Assembly: GCA_910574965.1 (NCBI GenBank)
Contig: CAJTDB010000008.1
Location: 113,526-177,525 of the forward strand
Direction of reading: 5' to 3'
Source: Lachnospiraceae bacterium
Lineage (GTDB): Bacteria; Bacillota; Clostridia; Lachnospirales; Lachnospiraceae
DNA: 64,000 bases
Part shown: positions 19,649 through 29,095 of the stretch, in pieces
Position numbering within the stretch: the stretch's first letter is position 1
How the letters are laid out: each line of letters begins with the position of its first letter
Notes under the pieces: model-generated
Databases searched by the model: none
What the model saw: the letters and a program-made list of their open reading frames with translations, nothing else
Told to the model about the DNA's origin: nothing
Position numbers and translations under genes: made by a program

Positions 19649-20428
19649 TTACCAACCCTTTTTGGCTATTGCCTTTTTGCGTTTTTTTGCTTTTTTAACT
19701 GGTACATTTCCTTTTGCAGTAAATACAAAAACAGCAGAGATCATCAATGCCGCAAGCATACTAAGCAAACAGGCCGATACATTCCAATGTACCGCAGAAT
19801 CATAACTTCGGTAACCGATTAAACCCAAACTTGCAGTAACGGGATACATATTGGCTAACGCAGCATTTCCAGAAGCAAACATACCGCCATAACCATAAGC
19901 AAAAGCAATAATTGTTCCGATCATATGTCCGTTTGGTATACGGGCGGCGAATGCAATCACAGGCATGACGCCAATATACAAAAACAGGCAGTTAAAGATA
20001 ATCTGAATAAATGTCTGCAAGATTGATGTTGCAGACATTCCCGGAAATCCCATCATCAAATCAGCGATTACCGTAAATGCCGCACTTACCAGTCCAAAAA
20101 CCAAAGAAAGCAATGCACATACCAACAGCTTTCCCCACAATAAACTGCTATATGAAACAGGTATTGTCAAAATGCTTTTCAGCGTATCGTCTTCTGCTTC
20201 CCTTGCTATGATATATCCGGCAATCAAAGCAATACACATGGGAAAAATCATGGTAACATTGTTTTTGATCACCTGTTCCGTAAAAAAAGAAAATGTCCAG
20301 GCTGTTCCGTCCAATGCGGTTGTGGAAAAAAGCGTCAGCAGGACGGAAAGCAGCATCAGAAAAACACCTGCCCATATCATATGATACCGCTTTAATTTCC
20401 ATATTTCGGTCTTAACCATGCGAAACAT
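19649..20428 (-). CDS. ABC transporter permease, lantibiotic-immunity (EpiG/SpaG-like) type
   Basis: A 259-residue ABC-2 type membrane subunit with six predicted spans and the typical opening MFRMVKTEIWKLKRYH. The start at 20428 lies one base after the stop of the upstream permease, with GAGGAG 9 bp before it. Together with the next permease and the ATPase it forms an F-E-G exporter that moves peptide antibiotics out of the membrane. Confidence 0.88.
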   Translation of the reverse strand: MFRMVKTEIWKLKRYHMIWAGVFLMLLSVLLTLFSTTALDGTAWTFSFFTEQVIKNNVTMIFPMCIALIAGYIIAREAEDDTLKSILTIPVSYSSLLWGKLLVCALLSLVFGLVSAAFTVIADLMMGFPGMSATSILQTFIQIIFNCLFLYIGVMPVIAFAARIPNGHMIGTIIAFAYGYGGMFASGNAALANMYPVTASLGLIGYRSYDSAVHWNVSACLLSMLAALMISAVFVFTAKGNVPVKKAKKRKKAIAKKGW

Positions 20429-20429
20429 A

Positions 20430-21218
20430 TCATTCATCTCCTCTCTTTTTATACATATAATCAACCAATATAACAGAAAGCAACGCAACAGCGGCTAAAA
20501 TAATGATCGTCTGAAAGGTAGTCGGAATTAAATATTCCAGCATCCCTACGCCGTCCATGGCTCCATGTGCGATTAAATTCCCTGCACTCCAAAGGGTTGT
20601 AAGCGGAATTGGCATTAACCAGCACATCGCTTTAGGCAGTGCGCCAAAAGATGATTCGGCTGTCAAACTCAGGACACTGTAAAAAACACATAATAAAACA
20701 GAAAATACATAGTTCTTACTAAAGAACACTACGAGAACGACTAACGGCAGCGTCCCGGCGGTAATAAAAATCCCCATTTCCAGCGCAAAAAACAATCGGT
20801 AAGCAATGTTGTTTACTTCTGCAATCATTCCGCCACACAGGATTGATATAACTGCCGATGTCAGACTAAAAATACTCCCAAAAAAGAATAAGACCATTAT
20901 TTTTGCCAAAATCATCTGTGTGCTTGTGACAGGGATTGTACGCAGGTTTTTAAATGTATCATTATCCCGTTCCATAAAAAAGAGCATGGCTGCCATCACT
21001 CCGATCACGCATGGCAAAAGCAGTTCTACCCCATATCCCATAACACACTGAAAATAATCATTAAAAATATCTATTTTGCTGTCATATTGTCCTGCTGTCT
21101 GGGGCATAGTCATCAATGCGGTCAGCGGCACAGGAAATAAAAACGCGGAAAGAACAACCAGCCATATAAATTTTTTTCGTTTCAATTTCAAAAACTCACA
21201 AATAACAAGTTTAAGCAA
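20430..21218 (-). CDS. ABC transporter permease, lantibiotic-immunity (EpiE/SpaE-like) type
   Basis: About 262 residues with six predicted spans, opening LLKLVICEFLKLKRKKFIW, the usual EpiE/MutE start. I choose a TTG at 21218 because GGGGGTGA lies 5 bp upstream and the alignment of the family start fits; an ATG 13 codons upstream is possible but lies deep in the ATPase gene. It overlaps the ATPase stop by 8 bp, so it is translationally coupled. Confidence 0.85.
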   Translation of the reverse strand: MLKLVICEFLKLKRKKFIWLVVLSAFLFPVPLTALMTMPQTAGQYDSKIDIFNDYFQCVMGYGVELLLPCVIGVMAAMLFFMERDNDTFKNLRTIPVTSTQMILAKIMVLFFFGSIFSLTSAVISILCGGMIAEVNNIAYRLFFALEMGIFITAGTLPLVVLVVFFSKNYVFSVLLCVFYSVLSLTAESSFGALPKAMCWLMPIPLTTLWSAGNLIAHGAMDGVGMLEYLIPTTFQTIIILAAVALLSVILVDYMYKKRGDE

Positions 21219-22134
21219 TCCCCTCACCCCCTGTGACACGTTTGAAGTAATCTTCAAGGCTTTCTTCTAAAGTTACGGCTTCTGATACTTCCAAGCCATT
21301 CTCTACAAAAGCAGTAACCATTTTTCCTACCGGTAAATCAAGGTTATGCACCTGTATATTGTGATCATCCCGTATGGTAAACCGGCTTTCATGGAAGATA
21401 CGCTCTAAAATTCTTGCCGCCTGTGCCGTATCAGAAACAACAAATCGGATATGTTTGCTGCTCTTTGCTTCCAGTTCTGCAAGACTTTCTTCTTCCAGCA
21501 ATACGCCGTGGTCAATAATGCCTATATCATCAGCCAATAATGCAATTTCAGAAAGGATATGGCTGGAAATCAAAATTGTTTTTCCACGCTCATTGCAGAG
21601 GTCACGGATAAAAGAACGGACTTCTGCGATTCCAATCGGGTCAAGACCGTTAATCGGTTCGTCCAGAATCAAAATCTCCGGGTCGTGCATAATGGCAAGG
21701 GCAATCGCCAGCCGCTGCTTCATGCCAAGTGAATATTGGGAAAACAGCTTCTTATCTTTGTAAGGCAGACCAACCAAATCAAGCGCGTTTTTAATTGCGC
21801 CTCGGTTCGGCACGCCCCGCAGGGTAGCAAAAATGCGCAGGTTTTCCGTAGCGGTAAGATTAGGATAAAATCCGGGGGATTCAATCAGGCTGCCAATACG
21901 GGGCAGCAGCTTTTTTTCATTCGCCTGTAAGGACCTCCCCCAAATCGCCACTTCCCCGGAAGTCGGCTGTGTAAGTCCAAGCAGCATTTTCATTGTCGTC
22001 GTTTTTCCGGCTCCATTTCTGCCAAGCAGACCATAGATACGCCCTTTCTGAACATGGATATTCAGATTGGCAACACTTTTCTGTGTTCCATATTGTTTTG
22101 TAAGATTTTTTGTTTCAATTACATATTTGCTCAT
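21211..22134 (-). CDS. ABC transporter ATPase, bacitracin/lantibiotic type
   Basis: A 307-residue ABC ATPase: Walker A GRNGAGKTT near 39, signature YSLGMKQRL near 135, Walker B ILILDEP near 155 and H-loop SSHIL near 190. The C-terminal extension of about 80 residues is typical of the BcrA/SpaF group. ATG at 22134 follows AAAGGAGG. Transcribed from a promoter with four direct repeats just upstream, with the two permeases and YxeA gene following. Confidence 0.93.
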   Translation of the reverse strand: MSKYVIETKNLTKQYGTQKSVANLNIHVQKGRIYGLLGRNGAGKTTTMKMLLGLTQPTSGEVAIWGRSLQANEKKLLPRIGSLIESPGFYPNLTATENLRIFATLRGVPNRGAIKNALDLVGLPYKDKKLFSQYSLGMKQRLAIALAIMHDPEILILDEPINGLDPIGIAEVRSFIRDLCNERGKTILISSHILSEIALLADDIGIIDHGVLLEEESLAELEAKSSKHIRFVVSDTAQAARILERIFHESRFTIRDDHNIQVHNLDLPVGKMVTAFVENGLEVSEAVTLEESLEDYFKRVTGGEGIA

Positions 22135-22160
22135 TACGAAACCTCCTTTTCATGTCTGCC

Positions 22161-22218
22161 ATTCTATCACGCCAACCTTGCATGAACCTTGCACGAACCT
22201 TGCATTAACCTTGCATTT
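22161..22218 (-). promoter_or_regulatory. promoter with four 11 bp direct repeats (response regulator operator)
   Basis: Four copies of ACCTTGCA (starting at 22175, 22186, 22197 and 22208) repeat at exactly 11 bp. On the minus strand they lie just upstream of an extended -10 (TGATAGAAT, 22161-22169) that has no good -35. This is the arrangement expected for an OmpR-type activator, most likely the regulator encoded at 23223-23915. Confidence 0.85.
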
Positions 22219-22295
22219 AAAGAAGCAAATCTCTGCAAACAACAAAATCCCCGCAGGACGGAGATTCTATTGTTACTATAAAAAGCAGTGCTGAT

Positions 22296-23222
22296 TCATT
22301 CTGTCAGTGGGAAAAGCAGGATAAAAATGGTTCCCTCTCCCGGTGTGCTTTCCACTGTTATTGTTCCATTTAATTTGGCTACAAGCTGGTGTACGATAGA
22401 CAGACCAAGTCCGCTGCCTTTTTCAGACCGCCCTTTATCGCATTTATAAAGCCGCTCAAAAATATGTTTCAAATCCTTCTTATCAATCCCTACTCCATTA
22501 TCAGACAAAAGAATTTTTATATCCCCTCCCTGCCCTGATAAAGATATTTCTATTTTATCCGCATGGCTATGGGAAATTACATTTTGTATCAGATTGTTTA
22601 ATATCCGCATATATCCGTCCGGATCCATCTGCACCCGAAACGGCTGCTCTGGAATGTTCACTGTAAAGTCTATGTGTGTATCTTCAAATATGGGTATCCA
22701 GTCAATCAGTATGTTCCGTGTCAGTTCTGTTAAATCAACAATCGATATATTCATCGAAAATTCATTGGAACCCAGCTTGAACCAGTCAAAAAGCACATCT
22801 ATATATTCTTTTAAATCGTGGGCTTTCCGGCGGGCTGTTTCTATATAGTCGTCACGTTCTTTCCCGTCAACAATCCCTTTATGTGCAGCGTCCAAATATC
22901 CAATCAGTGTGGTAAGCGGTGTCCTTACATCATGGGAAAGGCTCGTCATAAGCTGCCTGTTGGTTTCTTCTGTTTGACGATAGGCAGAAAGCCCGTTCTC
23001 GTAGGACAGGATAATATCGTTGATTGCATAAGCAAGTGGAGCCACAAGTTCATGTGTTTCCGATAAGATACGCCTGTTTCCATTTCCATTTTTTACATCT
23101 TCCAAAATGTCAGACATTTCTAATAGCTGCTTTTTCACACGCCTGACTATAAAAACAGCCCCGCAAACCGAAGCAAATGCAACACCCAGTGCAATCATTG
23201 TAACTGCTTCTGTATACAACAT
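22296..23222 (-). CDS. sensor histidine kinase of the lantibiotic-type ABC module
   Basis: A 308-residue kinase with one clear N-terminal membrane span (residues 8-27) and almost no extracytoplasmic domain. H-box SHDVRTPLTTLIGYLDA near 95, N-box NLIQNVISHSH near 210, G1 DNGVGID and G2 GSGLGLSIV. Such short-sensor kinases beside peptide exporters usually sense through the transporter or membrane. Starts directly after the regulator stop codon. Confidence 0.93.
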   Translation of the reverse strand: MLYTEAVTMIALGVAFASVCGAVFIVRRVKKQLLEMSDILEDVKNGNGNRRILSETHELVAPLAYAINDIILSYENGLSAYRQTEETNRQLMTSLSHDVRTPLTTLIGYLDAAHKGIVDGKERDDYIETARRKAHDLKEYIDVLFDWFKLGSNEFSMNISIVDLTELTRNILIDWIPIFEDTHIDFTVNIPEQPFRVQMDPDGYMRILNNLIQNVISHSHADKIEISLSGQGGDIKILLSDNGVGIDKKDLKHIFERLYKCDKGRSEKGSGLGLSIVHQLVAKLNGTITVESTPGEGTIFILLFPLTE

Positions 23223-23915
23223 TCACACCTCCCTATTGAAACGATAGCCAATCCCCTTCACGGTCTGTATATACCGTGGATTGCCCGGATTCTCTTCTAT
23301 CTTTTTCCGCAGGCGGCTGATAATTGCCATAATATTGCTGTCATCATAGACATAATCTTCTCCCCATACATTTTCATAAATTTGCTGCTTTGTCAGTATC
23401 TTTCCCTGATTTTTGGCAAGAAGCAATAGTAAATCAAATTCTTTCGGCGGCAGTTCATAAACACCGTTTACCGCATGGATAGAACGGTTATTAAAGTCAA
23501 TCATCAGCCCGTCAAAATCAAATGTCTGTAGCTGTCCGTCTTTTGGATTAAAGCGCGTATAGCGTCTAATCAATGACAGAATACGGGCAATCAGCTCGTC
23601 CATGTCAAAAGGTTTTGTTAGATAGTCATCAGCCCCCGCCCGTAAACCACGCACTTTTGAAGCACTATCATTTTTTGATGTAAACATCAGGATTGGCAGG
23701 CTGCTTTCTTTTCTGATCTGCTCCAAAGTTTCAAAGCCGTCAAAGCCGGGCATCATGACATCCAATATGACAAGCTGGTATTCTTTTTCCTTCAGTTGCA
23801 GCAGACCGGATTTTCCGGAATAACAGCAGTCGGCTTCTATACTTTCCCGTAAAACACTCTGCTTGATTAGTGCACAAAGTTCCTTGTCATCATCTATAAT
23901 CAAAATCCTGTTCAT
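23223..23915 (-). CDS. OmpR-family response regulator
   Basis: A 230-residue regulator: receiver with acidic IIDDD pocket, phospho-Asp in LVILDVMMPGFDGF, and Thr in MFTSKND, then a winged-helix domain (NRSIHAV, ELPPKEFDLLLLLAKNQGK, SRLRKKIEENPGNPRYIQTVKGIGYRF). The start at 23915 follows GGAGG by 10 bp; an in-frame ATG further upstream lacks a site. Predicted to bind the direct repeats at 22175-22218. Confidence 0.94.
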   Translation of the reverse strand: MNRILIIDDDKELCALIKQSVLRESIEADCCYSGKSGLLQLKEKEYQLVILDVMMPGFDGFETLEQIRKESSLPILMFTSKNDSASKVRGLRAGADDYLTKPFDMDELIARILSLIRRYTRFNPKDGQLQTFDFDGLMIDFNNRSIHAVNGVYELPPKEFDLLLLLAKNQGKILTKQQIYENVWGEDYVYDDSNIMAIISRLRKKIEENPGNPRYIQTVKGIGYRFNREV

Positions 23916-24279
23916 TATTGACGTTCCTCCGTTCATCAAATTACACATCCATATGCCGAGATTACAGTCACATTACAATTATATGTGGAGATTGGGGCAA
24001 TGACAAGTATCTAAAACTGCATTGTGGAAATATGCATAACCGGCTGTTCCACCACGGATAACTCCGTTCACAGGACATTGTAGTTAAAGTAATATCCCCT
24101 CTATGGGACATTGCCCGAAAAAAATCTGTTATTTTTCCAAAAGCAGTAAAAGTTATACCGACTCTTGAAGCAATATTATCGGTTTCAAAAACTCAAATTT
24201 GGCGGCTATTGCAAAATATTATCCCGATTTTTATAAATAAATTCTTTGAGTTTGTCCGCTTTATCATAAAAGATCGTGA
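23916..24279. other. non-coding stretch with mobile-element-like sequence
   Basis: No supportable gene. It holds the motif TGCATAAC-CGGCTGTT (24032-24047), which recurs in related form at 37423 and 49525, and a sequence (CTATGGGACATTGCC, 24101-24115) similar to the edge of the oriT-like region near 43826. Probably mobile-element debris. Confidence 0.4.
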
Positions 24280-24574
24280 TAACGGGCGCATTCTGATCTC
24301 AAACAATGACTGCGAGACCTGTATCCGTCCATTTGCAGGCGGACGCAAGGCATGGCTGTTCGCTGGCTTGCCGGCAGGGGCAGGAGCCAGCGGCATCGTA
24401 TATACATTGGAAGAAACAGCGAAACAAAATCGTCTGGATGTATTGGGCTATCTATGTTATTTATTAGAAAGTCTGCCGGCTCAGGGAACACAGAACAAAT
24501 AAGAAGTGTATGTTTTGATAGCATATATCATAACATGCACTTCTTTTCATTACGGTGTGTTTTGTGTCGCTTAC
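24280..24574 (+). pseudogene. IS66-family transposase 3' remnant with right-end inverted repeat
   Basis: The frame ending at 24502 reads NDCETCIRPFAGGRKAWLF, then GASGIVYTLEETAKQN and YLCYLLESLP, the C-terminal signature of the IS66 DDE transposase. Everything before about 24280 is unrelated, so most of the gene is gone. At 24563-24574 TGTGTCGCTTAC is the complement of GTAAGCGACACA, the usual IS66 terminal repeat start, marking the right end. A dyad at 24504-24544 lies between stop and end. Confidence 0.85.
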
Positions 24575-24641
24575 AGTTATTTGCCGCCATCGTGCAGCAG
24601 ATGATAAAAATTAAATTGTCTGTTTCCGGTTAAAATAATAT

Positions 24642-26000
24642 CTATTCGTTCATATATTCCCGCTCATCCATGCATTCAAAATGGATCTGCTCTTTATCAG
24701 TCGTAATTGTCACATAATCTGTGCTATATGTTTCAGCCATATTTTCAAGTTCTTGTACTATATCGCTTTCGCTCATTTTTAATAGTTTCTCAATATCTAT
24801 GTTGTTCCAAAATGCGTGTATAGCATTGATCATGCCCTCAATTTGGCAGTCACGCTCACCGACCGTAACAGTTTCTATGTCTAAAATGCTGTAAGAAAAC
24901 TGGTAATACAAACCACACCATGCTGCCATTCCGTTTTTACCTGCAATCTTTTGTGGGAGTTCTTCTTCATAGTAAGGGCTAATAGGCTCCCCGGCGTAAC
25001 TGCTTTGAATTGCTTTCCCATTTTCCATTCCGGATAGAAATACTGTCAGCATCACAAAAGAAAGTTCTTCGTCTGTCAAAGTGACTTGAAAATCATTCCG
25101 GCCAGTATCTTCACTGATTCTTTCCATTCCTTCAGGATTTTCATTGGTCCACTCCAGTAAGGCACTGTTAAAATCTGCAAGAGACATATTCTGATAGTCC
25201 GCAGTTTTTAAAGCCAGCAGGGAGCGATAATCTTCTTCGGTGCCATTGGGAAAGATGCGGCGCTCCGCATTGCCGTCAAAGTACTCGCTTGCATTATTAT
25301 CATTTTCTGTGGACAAAGGGAAATACACATATTCAATGGCAATGCTAATTTCCGGTGTCTGCATATCGGGCAGCATTCCCTCTACATAGGTTTCGAGTTC
25401 TGTCAACATGAACGTTTCATTTAGCAGTTCTTCCTTCGTTCTGTTTCTCAGAATATCCTGCATCATGTCTTTTACACCTAATCGTATATCATTGTAATCC
25501 TTGATCATGACTTTGTCAGATGCCAAAATGGTAAGCGTATAGGTGTATTCCAACGTTGCGTTATCCTCCCATGCAGGAAAATCGCTTACGGCGGCTCCGC
25601 TGTAAGTGCGGGTCTGCCATTTTTCTGCCGTGAGCGGCTCCAATACATAGAATAAGAAAGCAGCGGTTTCATCACTGTCTTTCATTTGGTACAGTGTTTC
25701 GTTCTTGAAAAGTTTCTCCATTAATTCCATGTACTCCGCCGTGTCTGTCATCGCCCATACCTTGTTTTGAAATTCCGAAATCGTCATATGCTGGTAATCA
25801 TCGAATTGCAATGCCAATAACTTTTGATAGTCCTCTTTGCGGAAGAAATCGTCCAGTATATCTTTCTTTTCCGGCGTACCAACAGGAGCGTTGGTATTTG
25901 ATGCCATGTACTGCTCCGGCGTGTTGGTCTGTTCTGCGCAGCCTGTCAGCGCACCCATGATAAGCAGAGCCGAGAGAACAATTAATAGGTATTTTTTCAT
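24642..26000 (-). CDS. large lipoprotein with two repeated halves, two-component associated
   Basis: A 452-residue exported lipoprotein: signal peptide MKKYLLIVLSALLIMGA and lipobox LTGC with Cys21. It has two related halves: YQKLLALQFDDYQHMTISEFQ near 58 and YRSLLALKTADYQNMSLADF near 262. I do not recognise a named domain. It lies 157 bp downstream of a sensor kinase on the same strand, with its own promoter and TTGAA direct repeats, so it is probably the target of that two-component system and may be a membrane-stress or peptide-binding factor (inference). Confidence 0.75.
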   Translation of the reverse strand: MKKYLLIVLSALLIMGALTGCAEQTNTPEQYMASNTNAPVGTPEKKDILDDFFRKEDYQKLLALQFDDYQHMTISEFQNKVWAMTDTAEYMELMEKLFKNETLYQMKDSDETAAFLFYVLEPLTAEKWQTRTYSGAAVSDFPAWEDNATLEYTYTLTILASDKVMIKDYNDIRLGVKDMMQDILRNRTKEELLNETFMLTELETYVEGMLPDMQTPEISIAIEYVYFPLSTENDNNASEYFDGNAERRIFPNGTEEDYRSLLALKTADYQNMSLADFNSALLEWTNENPEGMERISEDTGRNDFQVTLTDEELSFVMLTVFLSGMENGKAIQSSYAGEPISPYYEEELPQKIAGKNGMAAWCGLYYQFSYSILDIETVTVGERDCQIEGMINAIHAFWNNIDIEKLLKMSESDIVQELENMAETYSTDYVTITTDKEQIHFECMDEREYMNE

Positions 26001-26041
26001 GCAAAATACTCCTTTCTGTTACCCTTTCCGGGTACAGCTTT

Positions 26042-26078
26042 ATCATAGCGGCTCCGTTTGAATTGAAATTGTATTGAA
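26042..26078 (-). promoter_or_regulatory. promoter with TTGAA direct repeats before the lipoprotein gene
   Basis: A -10 (TATGAT on the minus strand, 26042-26047) is preceded by TTCAA copies at 26058-26062, 26063-26067 and 26074-26078; the last two are 11 bp apart. This resembles an OmpR-type site for the regulator at 27506-28177. Confidence 0.6.
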
Positions 26079-26157
26079 TATGTTTTTTATATGGAGAAAC
26101 GCAGTTATGCGTCGTAAAAAGGACGGCAGGTTATTAGCTCGCCGCCTGACAGGATTC

Positions 26158-27522
26158 TTAGAACTGTACAGAAGCAATAACACCTTTCCCGGTATTTTCT
26201 ATCTTTATTTCCGCTCCATGCAAATCAAGGATTGTCTTTACAATATATAAGCCCAAACCCGTACCGCCAGTTTGTCGGTTTCGTGACTGGTCTACACGAT
26301 AAAACGCTTCAAACAGTTTCGGAATGTCCCCGTCCGGGATATGTACGCCTGTATTTTCAATCGTTAATTTAGCTTTATTGTCATTTTTCCATAGCTTTAC
26401 AAATATATGGTTTCCTGCCGGAGAGTAAGTAGCGGCATTTCCCAAAAGGTTGTCCAGTGCTTTTTGAAGAAGCCGCATATCACCCAAAATAAAAACCATC
26501 GGTGATATAAATATTTCAGCAGTTAATTCTCTCTGCATAAACAAATCTTCATGTGCAGAAAGGCATTCATTTATAAGACCGCTTAAATCAAATTCATTTT
26601 TATTACAAACATAGCCCATCGTATCTAAACGGGAAATTGTCAGCAGCTCCTGCACCATCTTTTCCAAGGTGTTCGTAACTGCTAAGGATTCTGCAATATA
26701 CGTTTCTCTGTCCTTGTAACGTCCCACTTGATAGAGCATACCTTGAAGCTGTCCCTTGATAATGGTAATCGGTGTCTTTAACTCATGAGACGCCGCAGAA
26801 AAGAAGTCCATACGCTGCCTCTCCAATTCTCGCTCCTTATCAATATCTGCTTGCAGTTGTTTGTTTGCACTTTGCAGCTCTGACAAAGCGGACGATAGTT
26901 TCCTTGACAGGTCATTTAAGCTGTCGGCAAGAATGCCTATTTCATCAATACGCCGGACAGTACATAGCCCACTGAAATCCAATGCTGCCATCTGCTTTGA
27001 TATTTTGCTGATCCTCTTAATTGGCGTTGTCATATAGGTGGTATAAAAAAAAGCTGCAACGATAGAAACAGCAATAATCACAACACTCAAAACAGGAATT
27101 GCTTTTTGAAGTGCCTCGGCAACCTGACTCTCCTTTTCCGTGTTTTTGGAAAAGAATATGATATACTCTTCTGGGCTGTCCGCAAAGGTCAGTTGACACC
27201 ACCTTGATGTATCATTCTTGTTGAATTGTCTGAGTTCTTCACTGTCATTTGGGAAAATGTTAAAAACAAACTCATTGTCATTTTCTTCAATAATTCGACC
27301 AGTATAATCCTCAAGGATTACTAACACTTCCTCCTTTGTATAATGGGAAAGTTCCTCAGCCCAAAAAGGCAGTTCCTCATCTATCGACGAAAAATCATGT
27401 ATATATATATACGGGGCAAATTGGGTTATGCAAAAATATGTTATAGAACAGCAGGCCGCCATCAGAACAGCGGTAATCATAAAAACTTTGGCAGACAGGC
27501 TGCTTCTAATTCTCTTTATCAA
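26158..27522 (-). CDS. sensor histidine kinase with extracytoplasmic domain and HAMP
   Basis: A 454-residue kinase: membrane spans near 13-33 and 148-168 flank an extracytoplasmic sensor of about 110 residues, then HAMP (TTPIKRISKISKQM), H-box SHELKTPITIIKGQLQG near 256, N-box ALDNLLGNAATYS, G2 GGTGLGLYIVKTI. Overlaps the upstream regulator gene by 17 bp and is followed by the lipoprotein gene. Confidence 0.94.
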   Translation of the reverse strand: MIKRIRSSLSAKVFMITAVLMAACCSITYFCITQFAPYIYIHDFSSIDEELPFWAEELSHYTKEEVLVILEDYTGRIIEENDNEFVFNIFPNDSEELRQFNKNDTSRWCQLTFADSPEEYIIFFSKNTEKESQVAEALQKAIPVLSVVIIAVSIVAAFFYTTYMTTPIKRISKISKQMAALDFSGLCTVRRIDEIGILADSLNDLSRKLSSALSELQSANKQLQADIDKERELERQRMDFFSAASHELKTPITIIKGQLQGMLYQVGRYKDRETYIAESLAVTNTLEKMVQELLTISRLDTMGYVCNKNEFDLSGLINECLSAHEDLFMQRELTAEIFISPMVFILGDMRLLQKALDNLLGNAATYSPAGNHIFVKLWKNDNKAKLTIENTGVHIPDGDIPKLFEAFYRVDQSRNRQTGGTGLGLYIVKTILDLHGAEIKIENTGKGVIASVQF

Positions 27523-28177
27523 TTCTATATCCTACCCCTCTGATTGTTTCTATGTAGTCAGCAGTACCAAGTTTTTTCCGCAGATTTTTTATGTGCGTGT
27601 CAATAATTCGTTCTTCCCCGTAAAACTCATACTTCCAAAGCGTCTGCAAAAGATTTTGCCGTGTTAAAATCCGTCCTTTGTGAAGCAGCAACTCCCGCAG
27701 TATCTCAAACTCACGGGGCGTAAGATCAATACTTTTTGTCCCTGCACAGACTTTATATGCCGCCAAATCCAGTGTCAAGTCCTTATAACTCATGGTCTGC
27801 GGTGCGTCATTTTGCTTTGATGAACGGCGCAAAACAGCCGCAATTTTCCGCAACAAAACAGGCATGGAAAAAGGCTTTGTGATATAGTCATCTGCTTGCA
27901 AATCCAATCCTTTAATTTGATTTTCTTCTCCGTCCAATGCTGTAAGCATGATAATAGGCACATCTGACTTTTGCCGGATAACCTCGCAAACGCCGTAACC
28001 GTCAATTTTGGGCAACATAATATCAAGCAGTACCAAATCAAAAGTCTGTTCGGAATATTTCGCAAGAGCTTCCACACCATCAGCAGCCAACACAACACTA
28101 TATCCGGCTTCCTGTACAAAATCATGCAGCAACCCTTGTATAGATAAATCGTCCTCAACAATTAAAATTTTACTCAT
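27506..28177 (-). CDS. OmpR-family response regulator
   Basis: A 223-residue regulator with receiver residues IVEDD, phospho-Asp in LVLLDIMLPKIDGYG, and MLTALDG, then a winged helix (LTPREFEILRELLLHKGRILTRQNLL, IDTHIKNLRKKLG, YIETIRGVGYRI). ATG at 28177 follows TAGGAGGTG. The remains of a small helix-turn-helix gene lie just upstream, the same layout as at 37.2 kb. Confidence 0.94.
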   Translation of the reverse strand: MSKILIVEDDLSIQGLLHDFVQEAGYSVVLAADGVEALAKYSEQTFDLVLLDIMLPKIDGYGVCEVIRQKSDVPIIMLTALDGEENQIKGLDLQADDYITKPFSMPVLLRKIAAVLRRSSKQNDAPQTMSYKDLTLDLAAYKVCAGTKSIDLTPREFEILRELLLHKGRILTRQNLLQTLWKYEFYGEERIIDTHIKNLRKKLGTADYIETIRGVGYRIDKEN

Positions 28178-28236
28178 AGTACACCTCCTAACCGTAATTG
28201 TAACAGGGTAATTTGAATCCATTGTGTAGATTTGAA

Positions 28237-28395
28237 ATTTTTTCGTCTTTTATCGGCTGGTTTTTCTGTCTCCCTTGGTATTAACCAAATACGGCTAAAT
28301 TTTGCCACACCGAGTATTCGTCCTTCCTCACACAATTTCTATTCCCGTCTTTCTGAAATACCCCATTTGATGGCTGCTTCTAGTGCAGAAATAAA
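28237..28395 (-). pseudogene. broken helix-turn-helix gene upstream of the regulator
   Basis: The minus-strand frame reads EAAIKWGISERRE, an in-frame TAG, then LCEEGRILGVAKFSRIWLIP and ETEKPADKRRKK. It aligns with the intact 61-residue protein at 37083-37268 (GEKWGISPRMINYYCSAGRIEG...VWLIPKDAEKPVDGR). The stop in the middle and the lost start show it is decayed. Intact copies appear to be a standard first gene of this type of two-component module. Confidence 0.75.
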
Positions 28396-28619
28396 CTCTA
28401 GGAATATACAATATACGAGATTAACCAAGTTATAGTTTGGACATGTTGTAAGTGTTACTTACCATTTTTCTTGTTCTGTGGTTTCATACATTCAGATACT
28501 GCGGACTATTAATTTTGTCCTGTAGCTTAACTACTCAATGGGCGTGTATGGCCGCTACTTTTATCTGATTAGCCCATGAAAATACTTCCTGCTCCCCGAT
28601 TCCCCAATCTCCCGGAACA

Positions 28620-29095
28620 CAGGGAAGACCTGCCCTGCCGCCCTCCGTAGGTATTGGAGATATGCTGCTTTAAGGCCATATCAAATGCGCTTTGACAATC
28701 TATCGGAATTTGTTCCCTTCTTATCTTTGCTTTATGTTTCTCACTAAAGTTAGATGCCGCATATTTTGAATAGTCATCAAACTGATAGCAGTCTGCCAAA
28801 ATTACATATTCCGATTGACCATTTAAAAGCTGTAAATAATTCTTATTGTTCTCAAATATATATACCCCCAAATGATTCCAACATTTCATGTGGCAACCCC
28901 ATTGTATAAACAAAGCCAGTCTGTATCACACCTGTAAAATTTGTACCTTCCGCAGAATCATAGGAAAGATTAGCAAATATCAGCCGCCCTATAAATGATC
29001 TCATTTCTCCGGTAATATTACCCAAATATCCTGGTGATCCAAGCATCAAAATATCACTTGACATTATCTGCCTCAGCACTTCTGTCAAATCATCC
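28620..29095 (-). pseudogene. flavodoxin/NADPH-dependent FMN reductase-like remnant
   Basis: Two frames together give a decayed flavoprotein: DDLTEVLRQIMSSDILMLGSPGYLGNI-GEMRSFIGRL in one frame, then after a shift near 28860-28880 QLLNGQSEYVILADCYQF-DYSKYAASNF in another. The GSPGYLGN-TGEMRSF block is typical of the NADPH-dependent FMN reductase (flavodoxin fold) family. The N-terminal part is missing and joins mobC sequence on the opposite strand at about 29095. Confidence 0.75.
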
